Shown piece after piece: positions 17,623-26,673 of a stretch of DNA of 64,000 bases (within the stretch, counting starts at the first letter, position 1; each line of letters starts with the position of its first letter). This DNA is from JAACFF01 sp963807975 (GTDB lineage: Bacteria > Chloroflexota > Anaerolineae > Promineifilales > Promineifilaceae): NCBI GenBank assembly GCA_963807975.1, contig CAWEDV010000005.1, forward strand, positions 1 through 64,000, in the 5' to 3' direction. A program made the position numbers and the translations under genes. The notes under the pieces are model-generated. The model saw only the letters and a program-made list of their open reading frames with translations, did no database searches and was not told the origin of the DNA.

Positions 17623-19788
17623 ATGAAACGCGTTCCAGTCATCTTACAAATGACCCCTATCGAATGTGGCGCTGCCTGCCTCTCGATGGTGCTCACCTTT
17701 TACGGTCGTGAAACTACCATCAACGAATGCCGCAGCTACTTGAACATAGGCAGAGATGGCCTTAGCGCTCGCACCATCACCCAAGCCGCACGCGATTTGG
17801 GCCTGCGAGTGCGTGCATTCTCTATGGAACCAGAGGGTCTATCTCAAATCCAAGGCCCAGCCATCATTCATTGGGAATTCTCCCACTTCATGGTTCTCGA
17901 AAAATGGTCTCCCGATGGCGTTCAGGTGGTCGATCCCGGCATTGGCCGCCGCAGACTTTCAAATGCTGAATTCAATGACGGGTTTACCGGGGTAGTGCTC
18001 ACCATGGCGCCGGGAGCAGACTTCAAACAGAAACAATCAGCCCACAAACTCACCTGGCGCGGATATCTGACCGGCATGATTCGTTTGCCGGAATCCAGAA
18101 AACTACTGACCCAACTTCTAGGCGCGTCAGCCCTCCTCCAGATTCTAGGTTTGATTTTCCCACTCTTCACCCTAATTCTGGTAGATTACATCTTGCCCAC
18201 ACAAGATGCTTCATTATTGCTTTCTCTCGGAATCGGCATGATTATCCTGGTCTCTTCCCAGGTAGTCTTGACCTATTTGCGTGGCGCATTAGCCCTAAAC
18301 CTTGAGGCCAGACTTGACACAGAGGTTATGCTCAGCTTTTTCGAGCATGTACTGCAACTTCCCTATCGTTTCTTCCAAGAGCGCACCAGTGGCGATCTTC
18401 TGATGCGCTTGGGCAGTATAGCCATTATTCGCGAAGTACTAACTGGTGAGACTGTATCGGCCGTTCTCGATGCTGCCATGGCCATATTCTATTTACTCAT
18501 CCTCTTCATTTGGCAGCCAATTTTCGGCATTCTTACCCTGGTTTTTGGGTCCTTCCAGGTTATCCTCTTACTCGGCTCAACACCGCGGCTGTACGAATTG
18601 ACCGAACGCGATCTCGCTGCTCAGGCCGAATCCCAAAGCTACCTTGTCGAAGCCTTAGGGGGAATTGGCACCCTTAAATCCAGCGCCAGTGAAGATCGGG
18701 CCATGGATCATTGGTTGAACCTCTTCTTCAAACAACTAAACATCTCTATTCAGCGCAGCCATCTGGGCAACCTGATTGAAACAGGTCGTGAGGGAATCGG
18801 GTCTTTTGCTCCGGTATTTTTCCTTTGGATTGGCGGCTTCATGGTCCTAGAAGGCATAATGAGTCTCGGCACCATGCTGGCCGTCACCACACTGGCTGTG
18901 GCTTTTCTTGGACCCTTGTCCTCCTTGGTATCTACAGGCCAACAGCTTCAGCTTATCGGTGCCAACCTCGATCGCATCACCGACGTTTTGCAGACTCTGC
19001 CCGAGCAAGATGGCCGCCTGATGGAACCCGCTCCTGAACTGTCCGGAACAATAGAAATTAGGAACATCAGTTTCCGCTACCATGCCCATGCGCCCTGGGC
19101 CATCCGCAGCGCTTCTATCACCATTGAATCAGGGCAAAAAGTAGCCATCGTCGGTCGAACCGGCTCTGGAAAAAGCACCCTGGCCATGCTCCTGCTTGGC
19201 CTCTACCCCCTAGATGAAGGGGAAATATTTTTTGATGATCAGCCTCTGTCCGGCACGAATTATCGTTCATTGCGCCGTCAATTCGGTGTTGTATTACAGG
19301 TCCCCTCGTTATTTAGTGGATCAATCCGGGACAATATCTCTGCAAATGACCCCAACCTTTCCATGGACGAAATTGCATATGCGGCGGATTTGGCCGTTAT
19401 TCATGATGAGATCGCCGCCTTGCCCATGGGCTATGAGACAATTATCGCCGAAGGAGGCGTAGATTTAGCCGGAGGGCAGCGCCAGCGACTCGCACTAGCG
19501 CGGGCTTTGGCTCACCGTCCCTCCATACTATTATTAGATGAGGCAACCAGTGATCTGGATGCCATCACTGAAAGCACCGTCGACCAGAATCTCAGCCAAT
19601 TATCATGCACGCGCATTGTTATTGCACACCGTTTGAGCACCGTGCAGAATGCGGATCAGATTCTGGTTTTGAACCAAGGTTTTGTCGTGGAACGTGGCAC
19701 GCATCGGGAACTGCTGACCCTCGGTGGCGCCTATGCTGAACTCGTCCATGATCAGAAGACGCCTTTCGGCAGCGAGATTGCCGGATAG
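17623..19788 (+). CDS. lanT: Peptidase-containing ABC exporter for the lanthipeptide
   Basis: 721 aa in three parts. (1) A C39 peptidase, residues 1-135: oxyanion Gln and nucleophile in LQMTPIECGAACLSMVL, His in SHFMVLE, Asp in VVDPGIG; this cleaves leaders after Gly-Gly during export. (2) A six-helix ABC membrane domain, about 160-440. (3) An ATPase, about 475-715: Walker A GRTGSGKSTLA, signature LAGGQRQRLALARAL, Walker B ILLLDEATSDLD, H-loop AHRLS. All catalytic residues are intact. It lies directly upstream of a precursor with a GG motif and of lanM, so it probably both trims and exports the product. Confidence 0.93.
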   Translation: MKRVPVILQMTPIECGAACLSMVLTFYGRETTINECRSYLNIGRDGLSARTITQAARDLGLRVRAFSMEPEGLSQIQGPAIIHWEFSHFMVLEKWSPDGVQVVDPGIGRRRLSNAEFNDGFTGVVLTMAPGADFKQKQSAHKLTWRGYLTGMIRLPESRKLLTQLLGASALLQILGLIFPLFTLILVDYILPTQDASLLLSLGIGMIILVSSQVVLTYLRGALALNLEARLDTEVMLSFFEHVLQLPYRFFQERTSGDLLMRLGSIAIIREVLTGETVSAVLDAAMAIFYLLILFIWQPIFGILTLVFGSFQVILLLGSTPRLYELTERDLAAQAESQSYLVEALGGIGTLKSSASEDRAMDHWLNLFFKQLNISIQRSHLGNLIETGREGIGSFAPVFFLWIGGFMVLEGIMSLGTMLAVTTLAVAFLGPLSSLVSTGQQLQLIGANLDRITDVLQTLPEQDGRLMEPAPELSGTIEIRNISFRYHAHAPWAIRSASITIESGQKVAIVGRTGSGKSTLAMLLLGLYPLDEGEIFFDDQPLSGTNYRSLRRQFGVVLQVPSLFSGSIRDNISANDPNLSMDEIAYAADLAVIHDEIAALPMGYETIIAEGGVDLAGGQRQRLALARALAHRPSILLLDEATSDLDAITESTVDQNLSQLSCTRIVIAHRLSTVQNADQILVLNQGFVVERGTHRELLTLGGAYAELVHDQKTPFGSEIAG

Positions 19789-19833
19789 CGTCATAGGGCA
19801 GCGGGTTCGTTGCTATAATTTGGAGGGTAGACT

Positions 19834-20169
19834 ATGTTACGAGACAAGATTATCCGTGCATGGAAAGAACCGGAATTTCGAGTCAACCTCAGTGATGAAG
19901 AGCTCAGCTCTCTGCCGGAGAATCCGGCGGGAGCCATTGAGTTAACCGATGAGGAGTTGGATTCGGCAGTTGGCGGATCCTGGCATCAATCTTACAGCGC
20001 CAGCCGCTCGCGAAGCCAGTCGCGCTCAATGTCACGCCCAAGTCAATCTTGGCGCCGGCCTTACAGCCAATCCTATTCCCAATCGCGTTCCTACTCACGC
20101 TCTTACTCGCGATCTTACTCGAGATCCTATTCGGGTATGTACACGGGCAATACTTACTTGAGGCCGTAG
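19834..20169 (+). CDS. lanA: Class II lanthipeptide precursor with Cys-free Ser-X repeat core
   Basis: 111 aa, RBS GGAGGG. The leader (1-48) has the mersacidin/lichenicidin-type pattern: DKIIRAWKEPEF, ENPAGAIELTDEELDSAVGG ending in the Gly-Gly site for C39 cleavage (after base 19977). The core (49-111) is 63 residues with 23 Ser, 2 Thr, 11 Arg, 9 Tyr and no Cys. Ser stands at every second position from core 5 to 19 and from 30 to 52 (SQSRSYSRSYSRSYSRSYS), ending TGNTYLRP. Placement between lanT and lanM makes the precursor role strong. With no Cys, ordinary lanthionine rings cannot form within this peptide. The product may be a linear, dehydroalanine-rich cationic peptide, or may be crosslinked by another nucleophile (inference). 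Confidence 0.85.
   Translation: MLRDKIIRAWKEPEFRVNLSDEELSSLPENPAGAIELTDEELDSAVGGSWHQSYSASRSRSQSRSMSRPSQSWRRPYSQSYSQSRSYSRSYSRSYSRSYSGMYTGNTYLRP
20089..20133 (+). repeat. 12-nt (Ser-Tyr-Ser-Arg) coding repeat in the lanthipeptide core
   Basis: Three full units and a partial fourth: TCCTACTCACGC, TCTTACTCGCGA, TCTTACTCGAGA, TCCTATTCG. The amino acids are identical while third positions and the Arg codon family differ, so the peptide sequence rather than the DNA repeat appears to be maintained. Confidence 0.85.
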
Positions 20170-20214
20170 ATTAGATGATGGTACGCGTGTCTCCAACATG
20201 CGTGCTGCACTAGT

Positions 20215-20287
20215 GCGGGGTAGGCTGAAGGCTGGATAGCCAGTCCGACGAGGGTTCATCTTCCACGGGTGACCTGCCCCGCGTTTT
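20215..20287 (+). terminator. Stem-loop attenuator between lanA and lanM
   Basis: Outer stem GCGGGGTAGG (20215-20224) / CCTGCCCCGC (20273-20282), 10 bp with one G-T pair, enclosing a small hairpin CTGG-ATAG-CCAG (20232-20243) and followed by GTTTT. Its position between precursor and modification enzyme suggests partial termination that makes precursor mRNA exceed lanM mRNA. No clear Shine-Dalgarno precedes lanM at 20294, which would further lower LanM. Confidence 0.6.
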
Positions 20288-20293
20288 GATCCC

Positions 20294-23200
20294 ATGGATC
20301 AGCACCTATTTTCTTCTTCAAATTGGCTCAGAGCCCTGACGCTGGCTGAACGTATCGCCGTCTTTTCCACGAACGGCCAACTGCAGTTGCCCAAAGACCT
20401 GGACCGTAAAATCGCTCGGAATCAACTGCTTAAATGGCGTTCTCAGCCACAGTTTGAAACGGACGAGCTGCTTGAGCGCCGCCTGGCATTCGAAGGAATA
20501 AACCAGGATGAGCTGGCCTTGCTCCTGGCTGCCCCAATAACAGATCTCGCTATAAGCAGTGACAACCTGGAATGGGTCCAAGCGTTGACAGAGGGCTATT
20601 CGCGGCCCGCATCCTACTATGCCAATCCCCCCCCTGGTGCCGAGGAGCTTTGTTTTCTTGATCTAATCCAGCCCCTTATTGACCAAGCGTGTGATCAGCT
20701 CTTCCTAGGTATCGAAAACATACTGTCGCACGCTGCAGACCTGCCATTTGAACCTCGTGAGATTGAAGACATCCTTTTGATGAATCTTCCTGAACCATTG
20801 CTTATCCGCCTTGGTCGTACAATGGTCCTCGAGTTGAACATCGCTAGACTTCAAGGTGTCCTTTCAGGTGTTGAACCATCAGAACGATTTCAAAGCTTTA
20901 TTGAACGCATCCGTAGACCGGAATATGCCGTCGCCATCCTATCTGATTACCCGGTATTGGCCCGGCAGATTACTGTATGTCTGAATCAGTGGGTGAATGT
21001 TAGCCTTGAATTTATCGAACGCCTTTGTCGCGATTGGCAAAGAATTGTTCAGTTATTCTGCAACGGTCAAGACCCTGGGCGTTTGATTGAGGTTGCTGGT
21101 GGAGCCGGAGATACCCATCGCGGCGGTCGTTCCGTCATGATCGCCGAGTTCGAATCCGGTTTCCGCTTGGTTTACAAGCCCAAATCATTGGCTGTTGACA
21201 TCCACTTTCAACAGCTGCTTACCTGGCTCAATGAAAAGGGATCTCGCCCACCTTTCCGAGCCTTGTCTATACTTGATAAAGTTGACTACGGTTGGGTCGA
21301 GTACATCGCCCACGAGCAGTGCACAACCGCCGCTGAGATCAATCGCTACTACCGTCGCCTGGGCGCTTACCTTGCCTTGCTCTACGCTATCAATGCCTCT
21401 GATTTCCATCTCGAAAACCTGATCGCCTGTGGTGAGCACCCCCTGCTGATTGATCTGGAGACCCTCTTTAATCCGGATTTTGAACCTTTTGACGAATCTG
21501 ATGCAGCCTCTTCAGCAGCAAAAGCCATGCTCAACTCAGTTCTTGTCGTCGGCATGCTGCCCCAGCGACTTTGGTCTCAGGATGAATACGCAGGCGTGGA
21601 CATCAGTGGTCTTGGTGGTGAATCGGGGCAACTTTCGCCAGATCGCGTTCCCCAACCAGAGGCTCCAGGCACTGATGAAATGCGCTATGTTCGTGACCGG
21701 CTGGAGATGGCAGGTGAAGCCAATCGGCCGCTTCTAAATGGTGCAGAAGCCACCGCCATCGATCATATTCCAGATATCATTGACGGCTTCGAATCCATGT
21801 ATGACCTGCTGCTCAATCACCGCCAAAGGCTGTTGGCCTCGTATGGTCCTCTTGCTCGATTTGGCGATGATGAGACCAGGGTCCTACTTCGTCCCACACG
21901 GACTTACGATCAACTGCTGTTCGAGAGCTTCCATCCAGATGTCCTTGCAGATGCTCTGCCCCGGGATCTCCACTTCGATCGTTTGTGGCTCGTTGTGCCT
22001 AGCCGAGCATATATGGCCAAGGCCATTCCTGCTGAGCAGCATGATCTCCATCAAGGAGATATTCCGGTCTTCACTACAACCCCCGCTTCAAGAATACTCT
22101 GGTCCGCCGCAGGAGAGCCAATCCACGAACTCTTACTTGAGGACGGTCTGTCCATCGCCCGCAGGCGGATTGATACTCTCTGCCACACCGATTTGGATCG
22201 TCAAAAATGGTTTATACGCGCATCACTGGCAACGCTTACACCACATGAATTTGGTTTGACAACGCCCATGGAATCTAATTTTCAACCGGCACCGGCTTCG
22301 ACTGCAACTAGCCATCCAGATTGCTTGGACACGGCCAGGTCCATAGCGGGCGAACTAGTGACCACAGCCGTTCACGGTCAAGATGATGTCACTTGGATTG
22401 GCCTTGAGCATCTTGGAGACGGGATATGGGATCTCGCTCCCGCCGGAGCAGATTTCTACAATGGCATCGCCGGAATCTCATTCTTTCTCGCTTATGCTGG
22501 TTCTATTCTGAAAAATGAGGATTGCACAGCCCTTGCCCGAAAATCCGTCAACGGTCTCCTGCGTCACATCGAATTGTACAGGACTATTCTACCCGAGATC
22601 GGAGCTTGCACAGGTTGGGCTGGTGTGCTGTACACATTGACCCATCTCGCTGTACTATGGGAAGATAACCAGCTGGCATCTCAAGCGGGGGACCTGGTCC
22701 AGACCATCGCCGGATTCGTTGCACAAGATGAAAATTACACCATTTCCGATGGTGCCGCGGGCGCCATTCTTGCTCTGCTAGGCTGCGATCACAGTTTGTC
22801 AACCCCTCTAGCCCTGGAAACGGCCATTGCCTGCGGTGATCACCTGCTTTCATCTTCCCAGGTACAAGAAAACGGCCTAGCCTGGTCGAATCCAAACCGT
22901 GATCCCCAACCCTTGTTGGGCTATGCTCACGGTGCCGCTGGAATCGCAGTCGCCCTTCTGCAGTTATCGGAAACCTCCGACCTGACCCGCTTTAAAGACG
23001 CCGCCCAACAGGCCATCGCCTATGAACGCAGCTTGTTCTCTCCAGCGGAACATAACTGGCCAGACCTACGCCATGTTCAGCCAGGCGAGAACCCACAGCG
23101 CTACCCTGTTGCCTGGTGTCATGGTGCTGCTGGAATAGGTCTGGCACGCCTACAAACGATCGAGTTCTATAATGATCAATATCTATACGAAGAAATCCAT

Positions 23201-23515
23201 TCCGCCTTGAGAACGACAACCGACCGCGGTTTTGGACAAAATCACTCCCTCTGCCACGGAGATATGGGCTTATTGGACTTTCTATTGGTTGCTGATCAAT
23301 CACTACCACGAAAAAATAGTGAGGTAGCACTTCATCAATATACACAAAACACGCTTTATAACATCAACCTTGAAGGCTGGCTCTGTGGTGGTCCCCTTGC
23401 CGTTAATATTCCAGGCTTGATGATTGGCCTATCCGGCATTGGCTATCAGCTGCTGCGCCTATCGCACCCAACAGACCTACCTTCAATACTAATGTTTGAC
23501 GCCCCACCCTGCTAA
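20294..23515 (+). CDS. lanM: Class II lanthipeptide synthetase
   Basis: 1073 aa, bifunctional. The N-terminal dehydratase (about 1-660) phosphorylates and eliminates Ser/Thr: GDTHRGGRSVMI, LVYKPKSLAVD (ATP Lys), catalytic NASDFHLENLIA, LLIDLETLF, and LLRPTRTY are intact. The C-terminal LanC-like cyclase (about 720-1065) has GIAGISFFLAY, GYAHGAAGIAVALL, AWCHGAAGIGLARL and SLCHGDMGLLDFLL; the zinc ligands (Cys, Cys, His) are all present. The cyclase half is thus apparently intact although the adjacent precursor has no Cys. Start ATG lacks a good RBS and follows a stem-loop. Same strand and order as lanT-lanA-lanM. Confidence 0.95.
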   Translation: MDQHLFSSSNWLRALTLAERIAVFSTNGQLQLPKDLDRKIARNQLLKWRSQPQFETDELLERRLAFEGINQDELALLLAAPITDLAISSDNLEWVQALTEGYSRPASYYANPPPGAEELCFLDLIQPLIDQACDQLFLGIENILSHAADLPFEPREIEDILLMNLPEPLLIRLGRTMVLELNIARLQGVLSGVEPSERFQSFIERIRRPEYAVAILSDYPVLARQITVCLNQWVNVSLEFIERLCRDWQRIVQLFCNGQDPGRLIEVAGGAGDTHRGGRSVMIAEFESGFRLVYKPKSLAVDIHFQQLLTWLNEKGSRPPFRALSILDKVDYGWVEYIAHEQCTTAAEINRYYRRLGAYLALLYAINASDFHLENLIACGEHPLLIDLETLFNPDFEPFDESDAASSAAKAMLNSVLVVGMLPQRLWSQDEYAGVDISGLGGESGQLSPDRVPQPEAPGTDEMRYVRDRLEMAGEANRPLLNGAEATAIDHIPDIIDGFESMYDLLLNHRQRLLASYGPLARFGDDETRVLLRPTRTYDQLLFESFHPDVLADALPRDLHFDRLWLVVPSRAYMAKAIPAEQHDLHQGDIPVFTTTPASRILWSAAGEPIHELLLEDGLSIARRRIDTLCHTDLDRQKWFIRASLATLTPHEFGLTTPMESNFQPAPASTATSHPDCLDTARSIAGELVTTAVHGQDDVTWIGLEHLGDGIWDLAPAGADFYNGIAGISFFLAYAGSILKNEDCTALARKSVNGLLRHIELYRTILPEIGACTGWAGVLYTLTHLAVLWEDNQLASQAGDLVQTIAGFVAQDENYTISDGAAGAILALLGCDHSLSTPLALETAIACGDHLLSSSQVQENGLAWSNPNRDPQPLLGYAHGAAGIAVALLQLSETSDLTRFKDAAQQAIAYERSLFSPAEHNWPDLRHVQPGENPQRYPVAWCHGAAGIGLARLQTIEFYNDQYLYEEIHSALRTTTDRGFGQNHSLCHGDMGLLDFLLVADQSLPRKNSEVALHQYTQNTLYNINLEGWLCGGPLAVNIPGLMIGLSGIGYQLLRLSHPTDLPSILMFDAPPC

Positions 23516-23573
23516 ATCCGCCTTGGCCTCTTCTGGCCCATATTCAGATTCGGAAACATATCTAACAATATCG

Positions 23574-23579
23574 TATAAT
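23574..23579 (+). promoter_or_regulatory. -10 box giving a leaderless mRNA for the S9 peptidase
   Basis: TATAAT lies 6 nt before the ATG at 23586; transcription would begin at or beside the start codon and no Shine-Dalgarno is present. No clear -35. Confidence 0.5.
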
Positions 23580-23585
23580 CCCCCT

Positions 23586-25769
23586 ATGAATGACCGCACC
23601 CAATTAACCACACAACGCATATTCAACGAGAAAGAATTTGACACCAAGCATTTCGGTCCCGCACGCTGGCTGGAGGATGATCTTGGTTACACCACGCTTG
23701 AACCTGCGCCGCAAAACGCCGAGGTAAAAGAGATTGTTCGCTACAATCTGACGGGCGCCAGTAGGCAAGTGCTCGTCTCACAGTATCAACTGTCGCCGTC
23801 TGGATTTGATAAACCATTGATCGTAAAAAACTATCATTGGTCCTCAGACAGGAAACTTCTGCTTATCTTTGCAAACTCCAAGAAGGTATGGCGCCAGAAC
23901 ACGCGTGGCGACTATTGGGTCTTAAACCTGGAAACAAATGAATTACGTCAGCTTGGCGGTGATGCCCTGCCTTCAACATTGATGTTCGCCAAGTTTTCTC
24001 CTGACGATAGCCACGTCGCCTACGTTCGGGCCAACAATATTTACGCTGAGTCTATATCTACGGGCCAGATAATCCCGCTAACCTTCGACGGTGACGATTT
24101 AATTATCAACGGCACATCAGATTGGGTATACGAAGAGGAATTCAAGCTACGAGATGGTTTTAGCTGGAGTCCAGACAGCCAGTTAATCGCCTTCTGGCAG
24201 TTCGACACCTCACAATTGACCCCCTTCTACATGATCAACAACACGGAGTCCCTATACCCGGAACTGGAGCCGATTCCCTATCCCAAGGCCGGCACACAGA
24301 ACTCTTCCTGTCGTATTGGGGTCGTGCCTGCAGGTGGTGGAGATATAACCTGGTTTGATATAACCGGCGAAGCGCACGATTCCTATATCCCTAGAATGGA
24401 ATGGGCGGCCAATTCAGCGGAGGTCTTGATCCAACACCTCAACCGCCAGCAGAACCAGCTCAACCTGTACCTTGGCGATATCACCTCTGGAATAACTAAC
24501 AGGATCTTCGTCGAGAAAGATGAATCGTGGATAGACATTCACGATAGTTTGCAGTGGCTGGATGATGGCGCTCGGTTCACGTGGCTGAGCGACCGCGACG
24601 GATGGCGCCACATATTTTCTATATCGCGTGACGGGCACAAAATTGAAAACTTAACTCCCGGCTCTTTTGACGTAATCTCCGTCCTGAAGATCGAACAGAC
24701 CTCAGGTTGGGTCTACTACATTGCCTCACCCGATAACCCCACGCAGCGATACTTGTACCGGTCTCACTTGGACGGCAGCGGTGAGATTGAACGGATAACA
24801 CCGCAGGACCAGCCTGGAACCCATCAATATCAAATTTCACCCAATGCCAGCCATGCCTTTCACATCAGCAGTCAATTCGCTTCACCTCCTTACACGACTC
24901 TAGTTTCCCTTCCGGAACACAAGCAGCTGCGTATCCTGGAAGATAACGAGAAACTCCGAGTCGCATTTGAAGAATTGAAACAGCCGCAGATGGAGTTCTT
25001 TCGTCTGAAGATTGAGGATGATCTCCTGCTGGATGGTTGGTGCATTAAACCACCCTACTTTAATCCACAAGAAAAATATCCCCTGCTCTTCCATGTATAT
25101 GGAGAACCTGCTGGTCAGACCGTTCTCGATTCCTGGGGTCGCAAAGCCAAGCTGTGGCATCTAATGTTAGCTCAGCACGGGTATCTGGTAATGTCGGTTG
25201 ATAATCGCGGTACGCCAGCTCCCCGTGGGCGACATTGGCGCAAAGGGGTATATCGACAGGTCGGCATCATCACCACCGCTGATCAAGCCCGGGCTGCGGA
25301 AATTCTCATCGCTCAACGGCCGTATATCGATCCTGATCGTGTGAGCGTATGGGGCTGGAGTGGTGGCGGGTCAATGACTCTGAACCTCATGTTCAAACAC
25401 CCTGAGATTTACAAAACCGGTATTGCCATCGCCGCCGTCAGCGATCAGCGCTATTACGATACCGTTTACCAGGAGCGTTACATGAACCTTCCCGATAACA
25501 ATCCAGATGGGTTCACCAATGGATCCCCAATTACCTTTGCCAAAGAATTAGCTGGCAACCTGCTGCTGATTCATGGCACAGGGGATGACAATGTTCATTA
25601 CCAATGCTTTGAAGCACTTGTCAATGAACTTATCAAACATGACAAACAGTTCTCCATGATGTCCTACCCCAATAGATCACATTCCATTAGTGAGGGGAAG
25701 AATACGCTAAACCACCTCTACAGTCTCATGACTCGCTACCTTCAGGCAAACCTAAAGCAGCTAAACTAG
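23586..25769 (+). CDS. Dipeptidyl-peptidase IV-type serine peptidase (S9B)
   Basis: About 727 aa. Residues 60-450 form a beta-propeller with the DPP IV-specific Glu motif DWVYEEEF (about residue 180). The C-terminal alpha/beta hydrolase has nucleophile GWSGGGSM, acid in GTGDDNVH and His in NRSHSISEG. Releases N-terminal dipeptides, usually X-Pro or X-Ala. No signal peptide is visible, so it is probably cytoplasmic. It follows lanM by 70 bp but has its own -10, so membership in the lanthipeptide locus is uncertain; it might trim the leader remnant or simply digest peptides. The ATG at 23586 is chosen because an upstream extension overlaps lanM and is not family-like. Confidence 0.92.
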   Translation: MNDRTQLTTQRIFNEKEFDTKHFGPARWLEDDLGYTTLEPAPQNAEVKEIVRYNLTGASRQVLVSQYQLSPSGFDKPLIVKNYHWSSDRKLLLIFANSKKVWRQNTRGDYWVLNLETNELRQLGGDALPSTLMFAKFSPDDSHVAYVRANNIYAESISTGQIIPLTFDGDDLIINGTSDWVYEEEFKLRDGFSWSPDSQLIAFWQFDTSQLTPFYMINNTESLYPELEPIPYPKAGTQNSSCRIGVVPAGGGDITWFDITGEAHDSYIPRMEWAANSAEVLIQHLNRQQNQLNLYLGDITSGITNRIFVEKDESWIDIHDSLQWLDDGARFTWLSDRDGWRHIFSISRDGHKIENLTPGSFDVISVLKIEQTSGWVYYIASPDNPTQRYLYRSHLDGSGEIERITPQDQPGTHQYQISPNASHAFHISSQFASPPYTTLVSLPEHKQLRILEDNEKLRVAFEELKQPQMEFFRLKIEDDLLLDGWCIKPPYFNPQEKYPLLFHVYGEPAGQTVLDSWGRKAKLWHLMLAQHGYLVMSVDNRGTPAPRGRHWRKGVYRQVGIITTADQARAAEILIAQRPYIDPDRVSVWGWSGGGSMTLNLMFKHPEIYKTGIAIAAVSDQRYYDTVYQERYMNLPDNNPDGFTNGSPITFAKELAGNLLLIHGTGDDNVHYQCFEALVNELIKHDKQFSMMSYPNRSHSISEGKNTLNHLYSLMTRYLQANLKQLN

Positions 25770-25789
25770 GATATGTTTTTCTATTGCCG

Positions 25790-25798
25790 TGTTATAAT
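25790..25798 (+). promoter_or_regulatory. Extended -10 promoter of the sortase-cydDC operon
   Basis: TG-T-TATAAT (TG at 25790-25791, TATAAT 25793-25798), 47 nt before the sortase ATG, with AAGGA upstream of the start. Confidence 0.5.
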
Positions 25799-25845
25799 CA
25801 AGTCCAACTTTTTCTGTAAGTTTCTATGATCTCGGAAAAGGAACT

Positions 25846-26658
25846 ATGAGAACAATTAGTCGCCTTGGAACCATCTTCCTTTTGGTCGGGTCGCTCATCT
25901 TACTGGCTGTGATCCTTATCTGGCTGGTAGCCCCCAGGATGGAGCCTACTCCCTTTGCCGAGATTGAAAATCCAACGCTCTTATCCCAGACCAATTCAAT
26001 CCCTGCGCTTTCCCCTTTTGCACCACCTTCGCCGGTTCACACAAAAGCTCTACTATCAACCCTGGGCACTGAATTAACCTCAACCGCCAGCAGCTCTCAT
26101 TCCATTTCCCAGAATCCTAGTTCAGGCAATTGGAATGTTATATCCTATGTTGAATCCAGGGCGCTGGGCGCTCATGACAGAGAATTATCAAACCCAACCT
26201 TACGCCTATCAATACCGGCTCTGGAAATCGACGCCCCCGTAATCCCAGTTTCCTCTCAGAACAAACAGAATAGGAGCGGTAGACGCTATAAACAATGGAG
26301 TGTACCCAATCTATATGCTGTCGGCTGGCACGATTCAAGTGCCCCACCTGGCCAGATCGGCAACATCGTCTTAAACGGGCACAACAACATACATGGCGCC
26401 ATATTCGCTGATTTGGTCGATTTAACGCTTGGAGAGCAGATAATCCTCTATGAAGTTGATCGTCAGCATATTTACGAAGTTGTTCACCGTGAGTTTCTAC
26501 CGGAAACGGGCGAACCCTTAAGAACGCGTTTACGCAACGCACGCTGGATCGCTCCCAGCAATGACGCACGTCTAACCCTCGTCACTTGCTGGCCAAACAG
26601 CAGTAACTCTCATCGGCTGGTCGTCGTCGCCCTGCCTTTATCAAAACCCGGCCTCTAA
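25846..26658 (+). CDS. Sortase
   Basis: 270 aa transpeptidase: N-terminal membrane anchor (residues 8-30), a Ser/Thr/Pro-rich spacer of about 90 residues, then a sortase barrel with the active triad His in VLNGHNNIHG, Cys in LTLVTCWP and Arg in SNSHRLVVVA. It cleaves between Thr/Ser and Gly of an LPXTG-like signal and joins the protein to a surface amine. The very next gene carries LPESG plus a membrane tail, so it is a dedicated sortase-substrate pair, unusual for an organism thought to lack a thick typical wall. First gene of a run that continues into cydDC. Confidence 0.9.
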   Translation: MRTISRLGTIFLLVGSLILLAVILIWLVAPRMEPTPFAEIENPTLLSQTNSIPALSPFAPPSPVHTKALLSTLGTELTSTASSSHSISQNPSSGNWNVISYVESRALGAHDRELSNPTLRLSIPALEIDAPVIPVSSQNKQNRSGRRYKQWSVPNLYAVGWHDSSAPPGQIGNIVLNGHNNIHGAIFADLVDLTLGEQIILYEVDRQHIYEVVHREFLPETGEPLRTRLRNARWIAPSNDARLTLVTCWPNSSNSHRLVVVALPLSKPGL

Positions 26659-26673
26659 ACCGGAGGTAAACGA

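Noticed and set aside
19978..20169. Resemblance of the lanthipeptide core to eukaryotic SR-repeat proteins
   Set aside because: Bacterial leader with GG site, adjacent lanT and lanM; the SR look is only composition.
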